A DNA stretch of 64,000 bases from Symsagittifera roscoffensis (GCF_963678635.1 NC_087070.1:23297419-23361418), one strand, 5' to 3'; positions 47,420 through 58,795 are shown, numbered from the stretch's first letter. A program made the numbers and translations. Notes: generated by a model from the letters alone, not told the origin.

Positions 47420-48069
47420 ATGATTAGATTAACCAGAGGACCGGAGACTGATCTCGGGGCGACCGGGTATAAGTCAAAAGAAACCACAACCAAAACAAAA
47501 CGGCTTCGGGACAAAACAAAAGACTTCGAAAACCGCACCAACAGCAACAGAACAAAAGTGAAGGGTCACAAAGCAAAAGCAAATGGCAAAATGTATGAAC
47601 CCAAATCAGAAAAACATCCAAGAGCAAGCAAGCAAGCTCGTAACAAAAACTTGGAGTACGAAAGACAACAAGCCAGCGACGTTAGCCCGCAGCAAAAAGC
47701 TAAAACTTGAATAAAAAAACGTCGTCGTTTACGTGTAAGTTCCGTGGGCAGCCATATAAAAAGTTTTGACAAAAAACTAGTGAAAATAATCAAACAATGC
47801 GTGAAAATCAAAAAACCAATTCGGGGGGTTCGCAGGGAGTATAATGCCCACATAAGCAACACGGAATGAAAATAAAAAGGCTGGACAAGAAATTGAAAAA
47901 GAAGCGGTTGAGCTGGTCACACGAGATAATTCATTTGAAGAAAGCGCGCTGGGGCTTTAAAAAAGAGGAAAATAACAAACAGAATGTAGAGGCCGGTAAC
48001 AAACAGCAGGAGAAGCAAGAACCACAGAAAACAGAAAAAGAGAAACTAAGAGAAAACTATAGACATTGA
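47420..48069 (+). other. Two lysine-rich ORFs of unknown status
   Basis: ORFs at 47420-47710 (96 aa, Lys/Thr/Asn-rich, starting MIRLTRGPETDLG) and 47866-48069 (67 aa, Lys/Glu-rich, charged helix) lie in an A-rich strand. They could be a decayed nucleic-acid-binding ORF of a retroelement, or chance A-rich frames. No domain, no convincing splice context with the channel gene. A polypyrimidine CT run follows at about 48090-48116. Confidence 0.2.
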
Positions 48070-50600
48070 ATCCCTCAAGGTTTGTTTTTCATCTCCCTCT
48101 ATCTCTCTCTCTCTCTTAACGACATTGCAAAGTGTTCTCTTGGATAGTGAATTCAGCAGAGCAACTGAGATTAAGTACTATCCACAATCATGAAAGGGTT
48201 ATGTTGGTGGCAACTCTTCTGTATTGCGTTATGCTACTTGCTTTTTGTACTGCTCTTATGACTGTCTCATCCGCTTGATACGACAGCAAGAATTTGTAAT
48301 TTTAATTAAGTTCAGATAATACAAGTCCAAATACAGAAGACAATATGTGGTCAGCATAAAATCTGATAATATAATCAAAGGAAAGGGTCCTAGAGGATTC
48401 TAGAGGATCCTAATCAACCAGTTTTACACAGCAATTCTACAAACTACTCAGTAAGCTTGCTGAAATTTATAATGTCTCTACAGATCACTGTTCCTTTGCG
48501 GTACTTAACTGATCTCGCAAATTTCATCAATCACTGTTCTAATTTTGAAACTTATCGTCTCCAATGATTGTTCTCTATTTAACTGAGAACCAACTATACT
48601 ATAACCCAGTACCAATTATTCTCCTGAGAGTAGGCTGCTTGTTAGTCTCTACATGTGTTTCTATTTGAGTTTTAGTTATATTTAGAGTTATGCTCGTTCC
48701 TACCAGTCCTGAATTTTTTTTAGTACCTCTTACTCAAAATCCTAACAAAATTTTTCCACTGGCGACACTAGTTATAACTGCCATGTTCACCATAGATATC
48801 TCCAAGTAAGTTGTGCAAATATCAAGTCCAATTTTATTTCCAACCAGTTATGTTTACAAAGTCACCTTCCCAAGGGTTTTCATTATTCATCCTGTTAACG
48901 TTCCGACCCCTCAGGGGTAGACAAATACCTTTTTGATGAGTAGCTTGCTCATTGCAAGCATCTAATATTCCAAGCTATACTCTTTTCCAATCCCGACCTT
49001 CTAACTATTAGGGGAACGTAGTTCGATTATTAAGGGTCACCACACGTCGGGAGAGCTGACTCATCAGCCCATTCCTTCAAATTTTTTAGGAGACTTGCTT
49101 GCCATGAAACGCTCCTAGTACAGCCAACTTCATCTGAGACTACTTTTCTAGAGTCAGATTGAATTTCTATTTATAGCTCACTCGCTAAGCTAAGCTGAAC
49201 CCAATGTTTGCCAAGTCCATTTTGATTAGTTCCAACACTTCAGTGTTACAATTTAAAAACTGTATCCTTTTAAGCGTCTGCTCCAGATCCCATCAGATAA
49301 TATAACTCCCAAATATAAGTTGGGTGATTGATTCTTATTTCCAAAGAGTTGGCCCTGGGAATTAATCCTTTTTCAGGTATTTTTTTGGAGGTCTTCCTTG
49401 CAATGTTGGTCCCAAGCGCCCAAAGTTTTTATAAAAGTTCTTTATCCCATCAATACTTCCCTAGTTATCCCATTTCTGTGGTTCATTATCACTTTTCGCG
49501 TGGGAGAGCTATTTACTCCAAAAGGGGTCGTTGGAGAGGTTCGGTTGGCAAGGAGTCTTTTAATGGGGATGGGTTCTAATGTCCACTTCCGCCATAAAAT
49601 CAATGTTTCTTCGCTCTTTAATTCGCGTAAGTTGCCTATTTCTGATCTCCGGAGTTACTTTCACAAGTGCTATCACCTTCCGGTACAGATGTCCTTCTTC
49701 ATTTTACGACTTGGTTAAAATTATGACATACGATGTATCTTGCCCCTATCTATCAAATTCCAACGTTTCTCCTGCCTGCGTTTAGTCGGGTGGAGAAATG
49801 ACTTCCCGAAATCCGTGATGGAGACTGTTCACTTGGGCATTTGTGATGGGGACTATAGGGCATTTGTCAACGCTGTGTATCTGGAACTTCTCTTCTCCTG
49901 GTCTTCTACGGTTGCATGTGTTTCTTGTTATAGCCGGTCGGCCTAAGAGTTTTCGAAATCTGTTCACTGTGTGCGGCATGGGACGTGAATTTTTTTAAAA
50001 ATCCTATCTTAATAATGGGCAACAGGGCGTTTTTCGAGATCTCATGAAGTTTTTACCTTCTAGTGGACCGACTTCTTGTAGCTCCCTATTAGTGCTATGT
50101 AGGGGCTTATAAGGGTCGAGGATTTTGCTACACGTATAAAAAGACTTTAATTTCAGTTTTTTGTAAAGTATCGATAATGAAGTTAAAAACTGGTCATTGT
50201 CTAATTTTTTATTGTCCCGACTCGTTCACCTTTGGCTACCAATCTCTCGACTGGACCATTAAACTATCGTAGCGTACAAATCTAAACCTCTATAAAAAAA
50301 TGGCGATGCTGTCCGCGGCAAATTTGCAATTAGTCGAATTTACATTAGAATCTCCACTTCTACCAAAACTTTTAATCTGTAGACTTTTCAAATAAATGAC
50401 AAGAGGGAGGACAGAACAATTTTATACGACATTTGTCTGATTGTGGAACGGCGAAATGACAGGTGACTTAGAAGAGCCGCTTTTAGATACATTTCGAGTC
50501 TCGAGGCTCGCAGGAACGCGAAGCGTATCGACCCAGCTGCACATGTTCATGTTATTTGTGAACTGAGCGCCATTTTGAAAATGATGATTGATTTTTTTGT
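48070..50600. other. Intronic stretch, less AT-rich, no gene assigned
   Basis: Base composition is more even than in flanking DNA, especially 48.9-50.1 kb. ORFs on both strands carry no recognisable motif. It may be an old transposon beyond recognition by eye. A translated search would be decisive. Confidence 0.35.
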
Positions 50601-50623
50601 GACTAGGTTTGTCGCTGTTTCAG

Positions 50624-50723
50624 GTGTAACGATACTATACCGCTGTGTGCTGTACCATGCAACAACATCACCGAGTGTCCCGACGGATTCGATGAGGCAG
50701 CAGACCCCTTGAACTGTACCCAG
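50624..50723 (+). CDS. DEG/ENaC channel exon 6: LDLa 2
   Basis: The acceptor 'gctgtttcag' ends at 50623, its first base completes Arg, and the exon ends phase 0 at 'acccag|gtaagt' (GT 50724). It encodes CNDTIPLCAVPCNNITEC PDGFDEAADPLNC TQ. With the Cys at the end of exon 5 this gives six cysteines and the D-G-x-D-E calcium-binding signature of an LDLa repeat. NDT and NIT are potential N-glycosylation sites (two NxT). Confidence 0.9.
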
Positions 50724-51262
50724 GTAAGTTATGACCCTGAGTCAAAACAGCAGGGTGTTTTGCAGCTGAGGAAAAAACTAAAACATTAAGTTGAAATAAA
50801 ATATGTTGGATCTGAACGAAAAACCATTTCTTGCAAACAACATCAAAGGAAATCAGTAACGTTGTTGTTATAAATTTACCGAATGTAGGACTCGAAGCCG
50901 TGGCAGATTTAGGGGGCGGCGATACCCCTCTCAGGAATTCGTTCTGCTCATCACCCAAAAATGGTCTTCCTATGATGCTGTGTTACGACATCCAATTTGG
51001 CAACCGAATGTAAAATTTTTCTAGAGGCGCCAAAATATACTACTTTTTGAAGAGGGAGTGCGCCAAAAAAAGTAATTTTTAACAAAGCTCTTTTCGACGT
51101 ATTACGCAGAATATTTCGAAAAAAAATTGGGTCTTTATAGTGATTTAGTAACAAATACCCTCAAAAAGATGCCCAACTAAATGACAAATGAACTCAAAAA
51201 CAGACCAGAAAAGGCATTTAAGGTGCTTTTTGGAAAGCTTTGACAAAAAAACTGCGTGTATC

Positions 51263-51473
51263 TAATAAAAGTGTGCAAACACCACTGGTAACTATTCTAA
51301 CTAAACTAAGTTAAAAAGGAATAAAATAAGGTATTGAATTAAAACTGACGGATGTCTTAAAAGAGCAACTAGTGACGCGAAGTCCACTGGACTTCGAAGA
51401 GTAAACGTTAACTGGTACATAATTAACACATAGAGGTAAAGTTTAAAACATACTAAAATACTAAATCACAACA
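51263..51473 (-). repeat. 3' LTR of the gypsy element
   Basis: From 'taataaaagtgtgcaaac' to 'actaaatcacaaca'. In element orientation it begins TGTTGTGATT. Directly outside, on the internal side (51474-51482), the minus strand reads a purine-rich AGTGGGGAA, the likely polypurine tract. Confidence 0.9.
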
Positions 51474-51869
51474 TTCCCCACTGCACAAAAATTTTATATC
51501 TGCACTTTTCCCTGTGTAGCCATTATTACACATGTACTCCATTCTTGCCGCACTCCACGAGGGCCAAAGTTGAAACAAAAAATATCAGCGTTTAGCACCA
51601 ATGGAATTTACAGAGATAATACAAATTAACATGGAGATGACTATGTGGTAATATTTACAGTCTACCTACAAGATGAAATAGATATAAACAGCGACTATAC
51701 AAATGACGAAATGTTAAGTACAATTGGGTTAATGTGACATATAAACAAATTGAACAGGCTAAACTTCATAGGTAACTAAACTAAAAATGTACAAAATCAG
51801 TAAATTTGAGATTTGGTAAAATTAAGTGAAATGAGTAACCAATGGTAAAATCAACTCTTTTGAGTTTCG

Positions 51870-52940
51870 CTAAAAGAGTTTAGGAGTGTTAAGAGTTTTA
51901 GGATGTGGCGTTAAATGTGTCTTGAAAGCTGTCCGCCTCCTTCCTTCTATATCTATGACTGAGAATATATCACTCCCCTCATCGTCCTGAATGGCGGGTC
52001 TGACTTCTACCAATGGAGAGGATAGAACCGCAATCTTCGGTGTCATAGATGAAGGAGTTGACGAGGAACCTTGCGTAAATTCAGCCACCAGTGTTGGATG
52101 GGGAAGTATGTCCTCGAGTGGCGTCAAGTAATCCGAAGGAGAGTCTGAGGAAAATGTCGACTGTAAACTTTTCGAGCCAGAAAAAGTTATCAGAGGTTCG
52201 TTGTCGGAATCTACACTTTCGGTGGTATCTGCTCCTAAGGCCAATTGACATATGAAGCGCCTGTCTCAATAAAATTTAGGGGGCCTGGATTCTTTCTGGG
52301 TCGCGAGTCGTTACCTTTCGGGGTATCTGCTGGAGGAGTCTCTATGTTCTTTTCCGGAGAGCTTTCTATCCTAATTGGGTTATCACTTGTACCCGCTGGA
52401 GATCTGCTAGTCGTATGAGTGTTGATTTTGCTCGCTATCGTTCGTCCTGACTGATCTAAATCACTATCAAAATTATAAGTCGGAGTATTGTATACAATTT
52501 CCGAGTCGGTACCCAAATAGTCATCAATAACTTTGTCCCAATGATCTAAGTCTAGCGAAGAATCTAATTCCGAATACTCGAATTTTGAACCTTTGAAACT
52601 CGGGGTTTTTATTCTCCTCCTTTTCGTCGCCTTTTCTCCCGTTGGCTTATAGCTTGTCGATGGGCCGGTTTCCATCGAGTCCATCCGTATGCGTTGCATC
52701 CGACAGTGGCTTTCCACCAAGGGGTTTAAAGTAAGGTTCGCCTTCCCATCGGTTAACTGTCTTCCTAAACCAAATACCTCCTTGGATAGATAGGTTGGAT
52801 AGTGGGGCTCGATGAAGACTTAGGTCAGGGTTTTCAGTTGGGTCGCTCTCGTAACCCCTCTTGTCTGCCACTGAGTTCTCCAGATAGCCGTCCTCGATTG
52901 TGTCATTTGCTCCCCAGTGTTGAGCTCTATCCCTTGACAT
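51870..52940 (-). pseudogene. Extra ORF region downstream of integrase in the gypsy element
   Basis: Three minus-strand frames follow each other: 52940-52647, 52720-52235 and 52244-51870. They look like pieces of one frame broken by shifts. The predicted product is Ser/Thr/Pro- and acid-rich with a basic cluster (KRRRIK), and has no signal peptide or membrane segment, so it does not look like an envelope protein. Function unknown. Confidence 0.5.
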
Positions 52941-53007
52941 TATTGATTTCCCTTTATCTAAATTAATCGCGTGTGAGACCAGAGATTTCTAAAAAGTATT
53001 AGGTGAT

Positions 53008-53945
53008 CTAATAAAACGTTTTGAAAATGGAGAGCATCCAATGGATGATTGTTTCGTTGAACGAATATTCCAAATGATTTTTATCAATTGCAGCATTTAA
53101 AGATTGTTTGGCTTCGTTAAACGACATTACCAAGAATTTTGCTTTAACTGGGCAGATGAGTCGTTCTACGACTCCATTGGATCTGTGATCCTCGACCGTA
53201 CATAAAATTAAATTAAAATTGTTCTTCTCGCAGAAGTTTCTAAAATAGTTCGAATTAAAATTGACCCATGGTCGAATCTGATAGACTTCGGAAATCCATG
53301 AAAATGACAATAATCTGACATAAAAGATAAAATTGAAGAAGCTGAAATGTTATTCACCACCTTTGCTGACGGAAACTTTGAGAAGCGATTAATACATAGT
53401 AATAGATATTTTGAGTTGCCCCAATTTTTGTCCAATGGACCCGGAAAGTCTAAGACTACTTCTTCATTTGGTTCAGATAAAATTGGCATTTTTCAGTATT
53501 GCTCGTGCCCAAAATCACTTCTAAATTCTTATCCGCCTTGATACACTGCATAAATTTTTTTCCCATGGTAAAAAATCTCTCGACATAAATTTGGCCACCA
53601 GATGTTTTCTGCCAGAGATTTCATTCCGAACTGTCCTGGGTGGGTTTCATGGAGTAGCGACAAAAATGGCGACCTCAGAGCTGCTGGCACTATCAGTTTG
53701 TTATCATTGAATAACAATCCTTCTTTCACGTGGATGTCTCGTTGAAAGGTCTTCAGGTAAGATCCGAATCTGTCCAATGGTCTGCCTTCTTCTACTGCCT
53801 TCTTCACGTCGTTGAGATTTTTGTCCTCGTCTGTCATAAGTCTAATTAATCTTTTTGAGCAAAGTTTGAAGAAAGATAATGGAGTTTCTGGTAACTTCAG
53901 ATCTCCCTTGTATTTAGCGAGTAATTTTTTGTGAATATCTGACAT
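53008..53945 (-). pseudogene. Integrase of the gypsy element, frameshifted
   Basis: The first piece (53945-53529) ends with an H-x-G-Q-F-G-x-K-S-L ... WWPNL pattern typical of the integrase zinc-binding region. The next piece (53489-53208) contains VVLDFPGPL and INRFSKFPSAK with the catalytic-core Asp context. A third frame (53310-53008) has CTVEDHRSNGVVERL, around the core Glu. At least two frameshifts separate them. Confidence 0.8.
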
Positions 53946-54550
53946 TATGCCGTTGTCGAAATTTGAAATGATTACTTTATTTTCCGCTCTAAGGGAATTT
54001 TTTTAATGAATTCCCAGACGCAAGAAATTCTACAAACAGATTTTGCTTTCGAGATTTAGGGACTGGTTAACTAATAATAATGAATGTGAAAGAAAAATAG
54101 GTAAGTTTTGTCTTAAAGATGTAAGTAATTAAAATTGATATTTGAAAAGTTTAATGGGATGCAACTGCTTGTACGGGACTCTGAACACGAGTGATTAGAA
54201 TTACAAATTCTAATTGTGTCGTTGACATAGTTAAGAATATTCGCGAAGAACGACCGTTGGATGTATAAAGTTAATTCTTTCTGTCCGCCCATTGGATTAT
54301 TGTGATCCAAGTAAGTAATAGTATTTACATCCACTGGATTGTACAATTCGTTCTTTGTACAATTATTTTTTTACAATCAATATTTACAGAGAGGTTTTTC
54401 TACAATCTTCTTTTTTACTGTTGCCACTACAAATTTGTTATCGTAGTGTGAGATTGGGAGGGTTTTTCCTGAATGTAATCTCGACAATAAATCTGTAAAT
54501 CCCATTTCTTTTCCTGGTATATGTTTGATATTGAAACTAAATGTTAAAAG

Positions 54551-54850
54551 TCAATTTACCCAACGGGTCAGTCTGCTGTGCATTGTTTTGTTACTTTGAT
54601 TAGCGTTTAAGGCTGATAACAATGCCTTGTGGTCCGTTACAATCTCGAACTCGGCGCGATACAAGTAGTTTTTAAAATGCTCTGTAGCCCAAACCACTCC
54701 CAACAGTTCTAATTCGTTTGTAGAATATTTCATTTCATCACTATTTAAAAATCGAGAAGCGAATGCTATTGTTAACCAACTTTCCCCGTCTCATTGTTCT
54801 AATGTGGCTCCCAGACCACTGCGTGAAGCGTGTGTTTTTAATTTTGACAT
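54551..54850 (-). pseudogene. RNase H of the gypsy element
   Basis: The frame contains KYSTNELELLGVVWATEHFKNYL followed by VTDHKAL, the usual RNase H signature. It is cut off by a stop after LTRWVN. The region between here and integrase (54.5-53.95 kb) has only broken frames. Confidence 0.8.
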
Positions 54851-54884
54851 CCTTTTTATATCGAAATGGTTGTTCTCTATAATG

Positions 54885-55726
54885 TTAATAATCTGTTTCT
54901 TTAATTCTTCGAAAGCCTTCGTGTGATCTTCGTTCCATTGGTGAACTGATTTTTGTAACTAAAAGTGGGTGTAACGGAGAACTTAGGGTTGACAGGATTG
55001 GGACGAAATTCATATTTTCGTTGATCGAGCCGAATAATGACCTTAATTCAGATATGATTTTGGGGTTTGGAAGGCTTTTTATAGGATCTAATTTTACCAC
55101 CAATGGTTTCAACCCCGAGTTTGATGTCATGAATCCCAGCCACTCTATTTCTTTTTGGAAAAATGCACATTTCTCCCATTTAACTGCCATGTTCTTGTTG
55201 TCCAAGATATTTAAGATTTTTGCTAGTATCGCTTTGTGTTCTTTTAACAATCCTTTTGAGGCTATTAAATATCGTCGATATATTAGTTTGTAAAAGGTAT
55301 ATATTTCAGTAATGAATCCATCACCCTTTAGAATTCGGTTGGCATGTCACCTAGCTCGTAAAACCCCGTTAAAAATCTATAAGTCCCGGTGGTTTCACCA
55401 CCTACGATACTAAAATTACATTGTTTGCTGGTGTCTGTGCATAATTGTAATTGAATGTACGCGTTTTTTAGGTCTAAATTGCTAAAGCAGACTTCCCCTG
55501 AATCTTTGTTAGAAAGTTGGAGAGCTATGTTGTCGATGAGTTCGTGTATGTTTTGCATTTGATATTTGTTCTTAAATATCTGGTCATTTAGGAGTTTCGA
55601 ATCTAAAGCCAACTTGATGCTATCGTCTTTTTTTCTTGTTATCACTATTGGACTAATAAAGCAGTCTTCATCACTTTTGCTTGGTTTCACAAAATGCCAT
55701 TCCTTTTCCATTATATTTAATTCCAT
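54885..55726 (-). pseudogene. Reverse transcriptase of the gypsy element, broken
   Basis: The N-terminal part (55726-55328) has the KKDDSIKLALDSKLLN and FSNLDLKNAYIQLQL segments. A YIDDI catalytic box is encoded near 55268-55282, but in a different frame and next to a stop. The C-terminal part (55250-54885) has KCAFFQKEIEWLGF and further thumb/connection sequence. At least two frame changes are present. Confidence 0.85.
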
Positions 55727-55737
55727 CTTTACACTAT

Positions 55738-56709
55738 CTAATAAATGCAGAGGAACTCTTCTGCCTTTGGTGTTTTGATAGGTTTGAACGGGGAGTGGAA
55801 ATGAGTGATTTTTCTGTCCAATGGTTTTTTCCCTACTCTGTTAATTAATCTTTTGAATTTATGGTACAAGTTAAGGATTGTGTCTGAATGATTGTTTGAC
55901 TTACACGAATCTGGAAAGGTTACGTTCTTGACGGGTAGTAGTGGTTGTCGTTGAGCTATTTCGATTCCGATTCGTGGTAAACTGTCGTTTTCTAAAATGT
56001 TCCTCTCGTGTCCAGTGGTGATAAAAAATGGAGTTTCTTCCGTGATCCATCCATTGGATTGTATTCTAACTACAATTTTTCCGATGATGTTGATTGTATC
56101 GTTAGTAAAACCGCAGTAACATTCACGAGTTTTCTTGTCTACTTGGTGCATTTTCAAATGTGGTTTTCTCAATTTCAGTTCATGTAGGACTTTTTGTTCA
56201 ATAAAGTTTACTGGACTCGCCGAGTCTACTGGAATGTTCAGGTTAACTATTGCGTCATCTCCCAGTCCAATGTTAACCAATTTCTTTGTTTCCATTTCAT
56301 TGGTGTCATAGATGGTTCTGATGTTAAGAACGGAACAATCGTCGTTGTCACTGATCCGCTCTTCTGTCCAAGCGTTAATCACGCCACAAAAGTTTTCTTC
56401 AATTCTTGCTTGTGGGTCTTCTAGGGAGTATGGAAAATTCTGACTATTTACAACTTCTTCTACAGTATTTACAGCGGGTTTTCTTCCTTTCGATTTACAC
56501 AGTCTTCCAAAATGTCCTTCATATTTACAAATGTTACAGATTATTTCCTTCTTTGCCGGACACACATTCAGGTGACCGTTGGTAAACGCATTCCCACATT
56601 TTATACAAGTATTAGATCTTTTTATGTTCAAATTTGGTTCCTTTTTTACATTATTAAAATTTTTGTACACTCTGCCGCTACTTCCTGTCGTGTTGAATGA
56701 TCTAGTCAT
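55738..56709 (-). CDS. Gypsy gag-pol segment: nucleocapsid zinc knuckles and protease
   Basis: This is the longest intact frame of the element (323 codons). Near the start, two cysteine motifs (CIKCGNAF...H..VC and CNICKYEGHFGRLC) are a Cys-rich and a CCHC zinc knuckle. Further on, VNLNIPVDSASPVNFI is the retropepsin-like active-site region, with Asp-Ser-Ala in place of the commoner Asp-Ser/Thr-Gly. The end runs towards RT without a frameshift being visible within it. Confidence 0.8.
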   Translation of the reverse strand: MTRSFNTTGSSGRVYKNFNNVKKEPNLNIKRSNTCIKCGNAFTNGHLNVCPAKKEIICNICKYEGHFGRLCKSKGRKPAVNTVEEVVNSQNFPYSLEDPQARIEENFCGVINAWTEERISDNDDCSVLNIRTIYDTNEMETKKLVNIGLGDDAIVNLNIPVDSASPVNFIEQKVLHELKLRKPHLKMHQVDKKTRECYCGFTNDTINIIGKIVVRIQSNGWITEETPFFITTGHERNILENDSLPRIGIEIAQRQPLLPVKNVTFPDSCKSNNHSDTILNLYHKFKRLINRVGKKPLDRKITHFHSPFKPIKTPKAEEFLCIY

Positions 56710-56730
56710 GTTTGTTAGTTTAAGATGGTT

Positions 56731-57465
56731 TTAGTAGCCTTTTTCGTCAATGATGGCTTGGTTGAGTGCATCCACTGGATTAAGAGTTTCCGAGAGTAAT
56801 CTTCGTTGTAAATCACAGTTTTTCATGTTAAAAATAAATACATCTCTTATCCACTCCTGCTCGGCGTTGATTCCAACTTCACCTGATCTTGCTAAGTCTG
56901 ATAGTGCGCCCCAAAATTGTTCATAGGATTGACTGTCCTTCTGTTTTCTGCTTAGCAATTTGTATCGTTCAAGCGTAACATTTGTCGGTTTAATAAAAGC
57001 TGTTTCCTGTAGATCGAAAAATTCTTTGAAGGAGATTCCTAGGACTTTAACTCTTGGGTGTTTTGAGCAAAAACTCTCTTTCCTTCCGCTCCTAGGGCCA
57101 AATATAAGATTGATCTTACTTTTTTTATCGGCCTCGTATCTCCTCATACCTCCGAATTGACGTTTCTCTTCTGCTATTCTTTTGTCCTCTGCGTGTTCGT
57201 AGACTCGCAAGGTCTCTTTATTTCTGTCTTCCCTGGCTTTCCTCTTTGGTTCATTTTCTGACTACTGGGCGCCTTCTAGGATAGGGATCGTAGTCTCCAG
57301 TTCCAATGGCTCCTTTAGATTATCTATATCTAAATTCTCTTTAGCGATGATAGCCAGATGAAATTGGTCTATCCAGTTGGTTTATTGGGTGGGTGGTTCT
57401 ATCGTGTGATTTGGCCAAAAGGCGGGAATTCCCCGCATATTCGAATCAGTTGATGACTGCGCCAT
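56731..57465 (-). pseudogene. gag of the gypsy element, with in-frame stops
   Basis: The apparent start ATG at 57465-57463 overlaps the tRNA primer site. In-frame stops occur at 57384-57382 (TAA) and 57264-57262 (TAG). The remaining open part, 57210-56731, carries the capsid-like helical region (ERYKLLSRKQKDSQSYEQFW) and ends just before the nucleocapsid frame. Confidence 0.75.
57455..57464 (-). other. Primer binding site, tRNA-Ser type
   Basis: Directly inside the 5' LTR, the minus strand reads TGGCGCAGTC. This fits the 3' end of a tRNA ending ...GACTGCGCCA, the tRNA-Ser type used by 17.6/297-like elements. The TG lies within the gag ATG. Confidence 0.7.
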
Positions 57466-57675
57466 AATAAAATTGTGCAAATACCACTGGTAACTATTCT
57501 AAGTAAACTAAGTTAAAAAGGAATAAAATAAGGTATTGAATTAAAACTGACCGATGTCTTAAAAGAGCAACTAGTGACGCGAAGTCCACTGGTCTTCGAA
57601 GAGTAAACGTTAACTGGTACATAATTAACACATAGTGGTCAAGGTTAAAACATACTAAAATACTAAATCACAACA
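57465..57675 (-). repeat. 5' LTR of the gypsy element
   Basis: 211 bp, from 'taataaaattgtgc' to 'actaaatcacaaca', aligned without gaps to the other LTR with about eight substitutions. Confidence 0.9.
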
Positions 57676-57850
57676 GTACCTTTCTTAAAATTTGTATATA
57701 TTGGCGCCGAATGCGCCTTTAGAACAATTTTAGGGCCTAAATTGGATAGCCTAAATTGGATGCCGTAATTTAGTATTAAAGGGGGACCCTTTGGGTAATA
57801 AAGGGTTGAAACTAGTCGCTGAGGAAGGGTAGGGGGAAAGTATATTTAAA

Positions 57851-58188
57851 AGTCTATTGCTTGGCTCGGAAAAAAATGAAGTCCTTGGCTTCGACTTTTT
57901 GAGCCATTTTTTTCTTCTCTGAAAATTATTTCATAGCGAAATTTTTTCATTTAAGTGTGTTGGCTTTTTGGTTATTTTGATGCTGTTTTCAAATATTCCA
58001 GGTAAAAATCGAGGTGCTACGCATTGTTTGAAGCAAGTTTTGAACCTTTTCATCTGTTTTTGACCGAATTGCGCTCAAAATGTTTGCTTCAGAATGAGTG
58101 ACTTGAACCTTTTTGAGTGTTGCTTTTGTAATGCTGGTTCACATTTTGAACTTTTGTTACCGGAGAACTGAGCGAAACTTTTTTTTAG
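57851..58188 (+). other. End of intron 6
   Basis: No gene or clear repeat. T-rich tract before the exon 7 acceptor. Confidence 0.5.
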
Positions 58189-58309
58189 TTTGCTCTGTGC
58201 GGGGGAGATCTAGCTGCAACGTCATCAGACCAGACTTTTACTTCAGACGGGTACCCTTCCACCATGTACAAGAACGACCTAGACTGTGTCTGGCAGATTT
58301 CCACAACCA
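58189..58309 (+). CDS. DEG/ENaC channel exon 7: first part of CUB domain
   Basis: The acceptor 'cttttttttag' ends at 58188, phase 0 in; the exon ends 'acaacca|gtaagc' (GT 58310), phase 1. It encodes FALCGGDLAATSSDQTFTSD GYP..Y.NDLDCVWQIST. The C-G-G start, the S-x-G-Y-P-x-x-Y turn and C-x-W-x-I are hallmarks of a CUB domain N-terminal half. It follows LDLa 2 by only a few residues, so the extracellular modules are contiguous. Confidence 0.9.
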
Positions 58310-58795
58310 GTAAGCAGTTTAATTTACTAGCCGGGCAGAGTTGTTTGGTTTATGTGTATAATAAATTGATCTATAAGGTAATGTTTTATTCATGACAAAA
58401 TCGTTGTATAAAAGTCACTGTTTCATTCATTTCTCGAGCTGTATTTTAATCTGATTAGCACACTTTGAGATCGGTGTGTTTCTCAACACAAGAAAATCTT
58501 ATGAGATATATATTTTTCCGAGTCTTCTTTGAGGTAAAGGCTGTTGTCGAATTAAAGAAGTGGTGCCAGAACAAAGGAAAGGTTTCCCTTTTTCATAATT
58601 CAGTTATACATCTTCTGAATGAATCAGAAAAATGGTTATTTTTCAAATATAATATGACTAAAAGTTGACAGGGTCTCTGCCACTAATTTTCTGAGATTTG
58701 AAAAACCAGGTCGCGGGCATTTCTGTAAGTTAAGCTCATCAGAAGCAAAAGAATGTTGAGGAGCCTTTAAAAATTGGATCAAACCGTACAATCCC

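Larger units (their letters stand above)
43998..50623 (+). other. Intron 5 of the channel gene (6.6 kb)
   Basis: Donor at 43998 and acceptor 'gctgtttcag' ending at 50623. It contains a hAT-like fragment, a 30-bp minisatellite, a single foldback arm and two lysine-rich ORFs of unknown meaning. Confidence 0.7.
51263..57675 (-). mobile_element. Ty3/gypsy LTR retrotransposon, full structure, disabled
   Basis: Two 211-bp LTRs (51263-51473, 57465-57675) flank about 6 kb with gag, protease, RT, RNase H and integrase in the Ty3/gypsy order on the minus strand, plus a further ORF region after integrase. Target duplication 'gtatc' (51258-51262) / 'gtacc' (57676-57680) has one difference. The LTRs differ at about 8 of 211 positions by eye. 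In-frame stops and frameshifts occur in gag, RT, RNase H and integrase, so the copy cannot move by itself. Confidence 0.9.
50898..57850 (+). mobile_element. hAT-like copy interrupted by the gypsy insertion
   Basis: The left part, 50898-51262, starts 'ccgtggcagatttaggggg' and contains 'gaggcgccaaaatatac' and 'gggagtgcgcc'. After the gypsy element the sequence resumes at 57676-57850 with 'atattggcgccgaatgcgcctttag' and 'gggggaccctttgggt', motifs from the right part of the family. The far right terminus is worn. Confidence 0.65.
50724..58188 (+). other. Intron 6 of the channel gene (7.5 kb), with nested transposons
   Basis: GTAAGT at 50724 and acceptor 'cttttttttag' ending at 58188. It holds a hAT-like copy split by a Ty3/gypsy element in antisense orientation to the gene. 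Confidence 0.8.

Noticed and set aside
51870-52940. Envelope gene of an endogenous retrovirus
   Set aside because: No signal peptide, transmembrane segment or furin-like site; polar and acidic composition instead.
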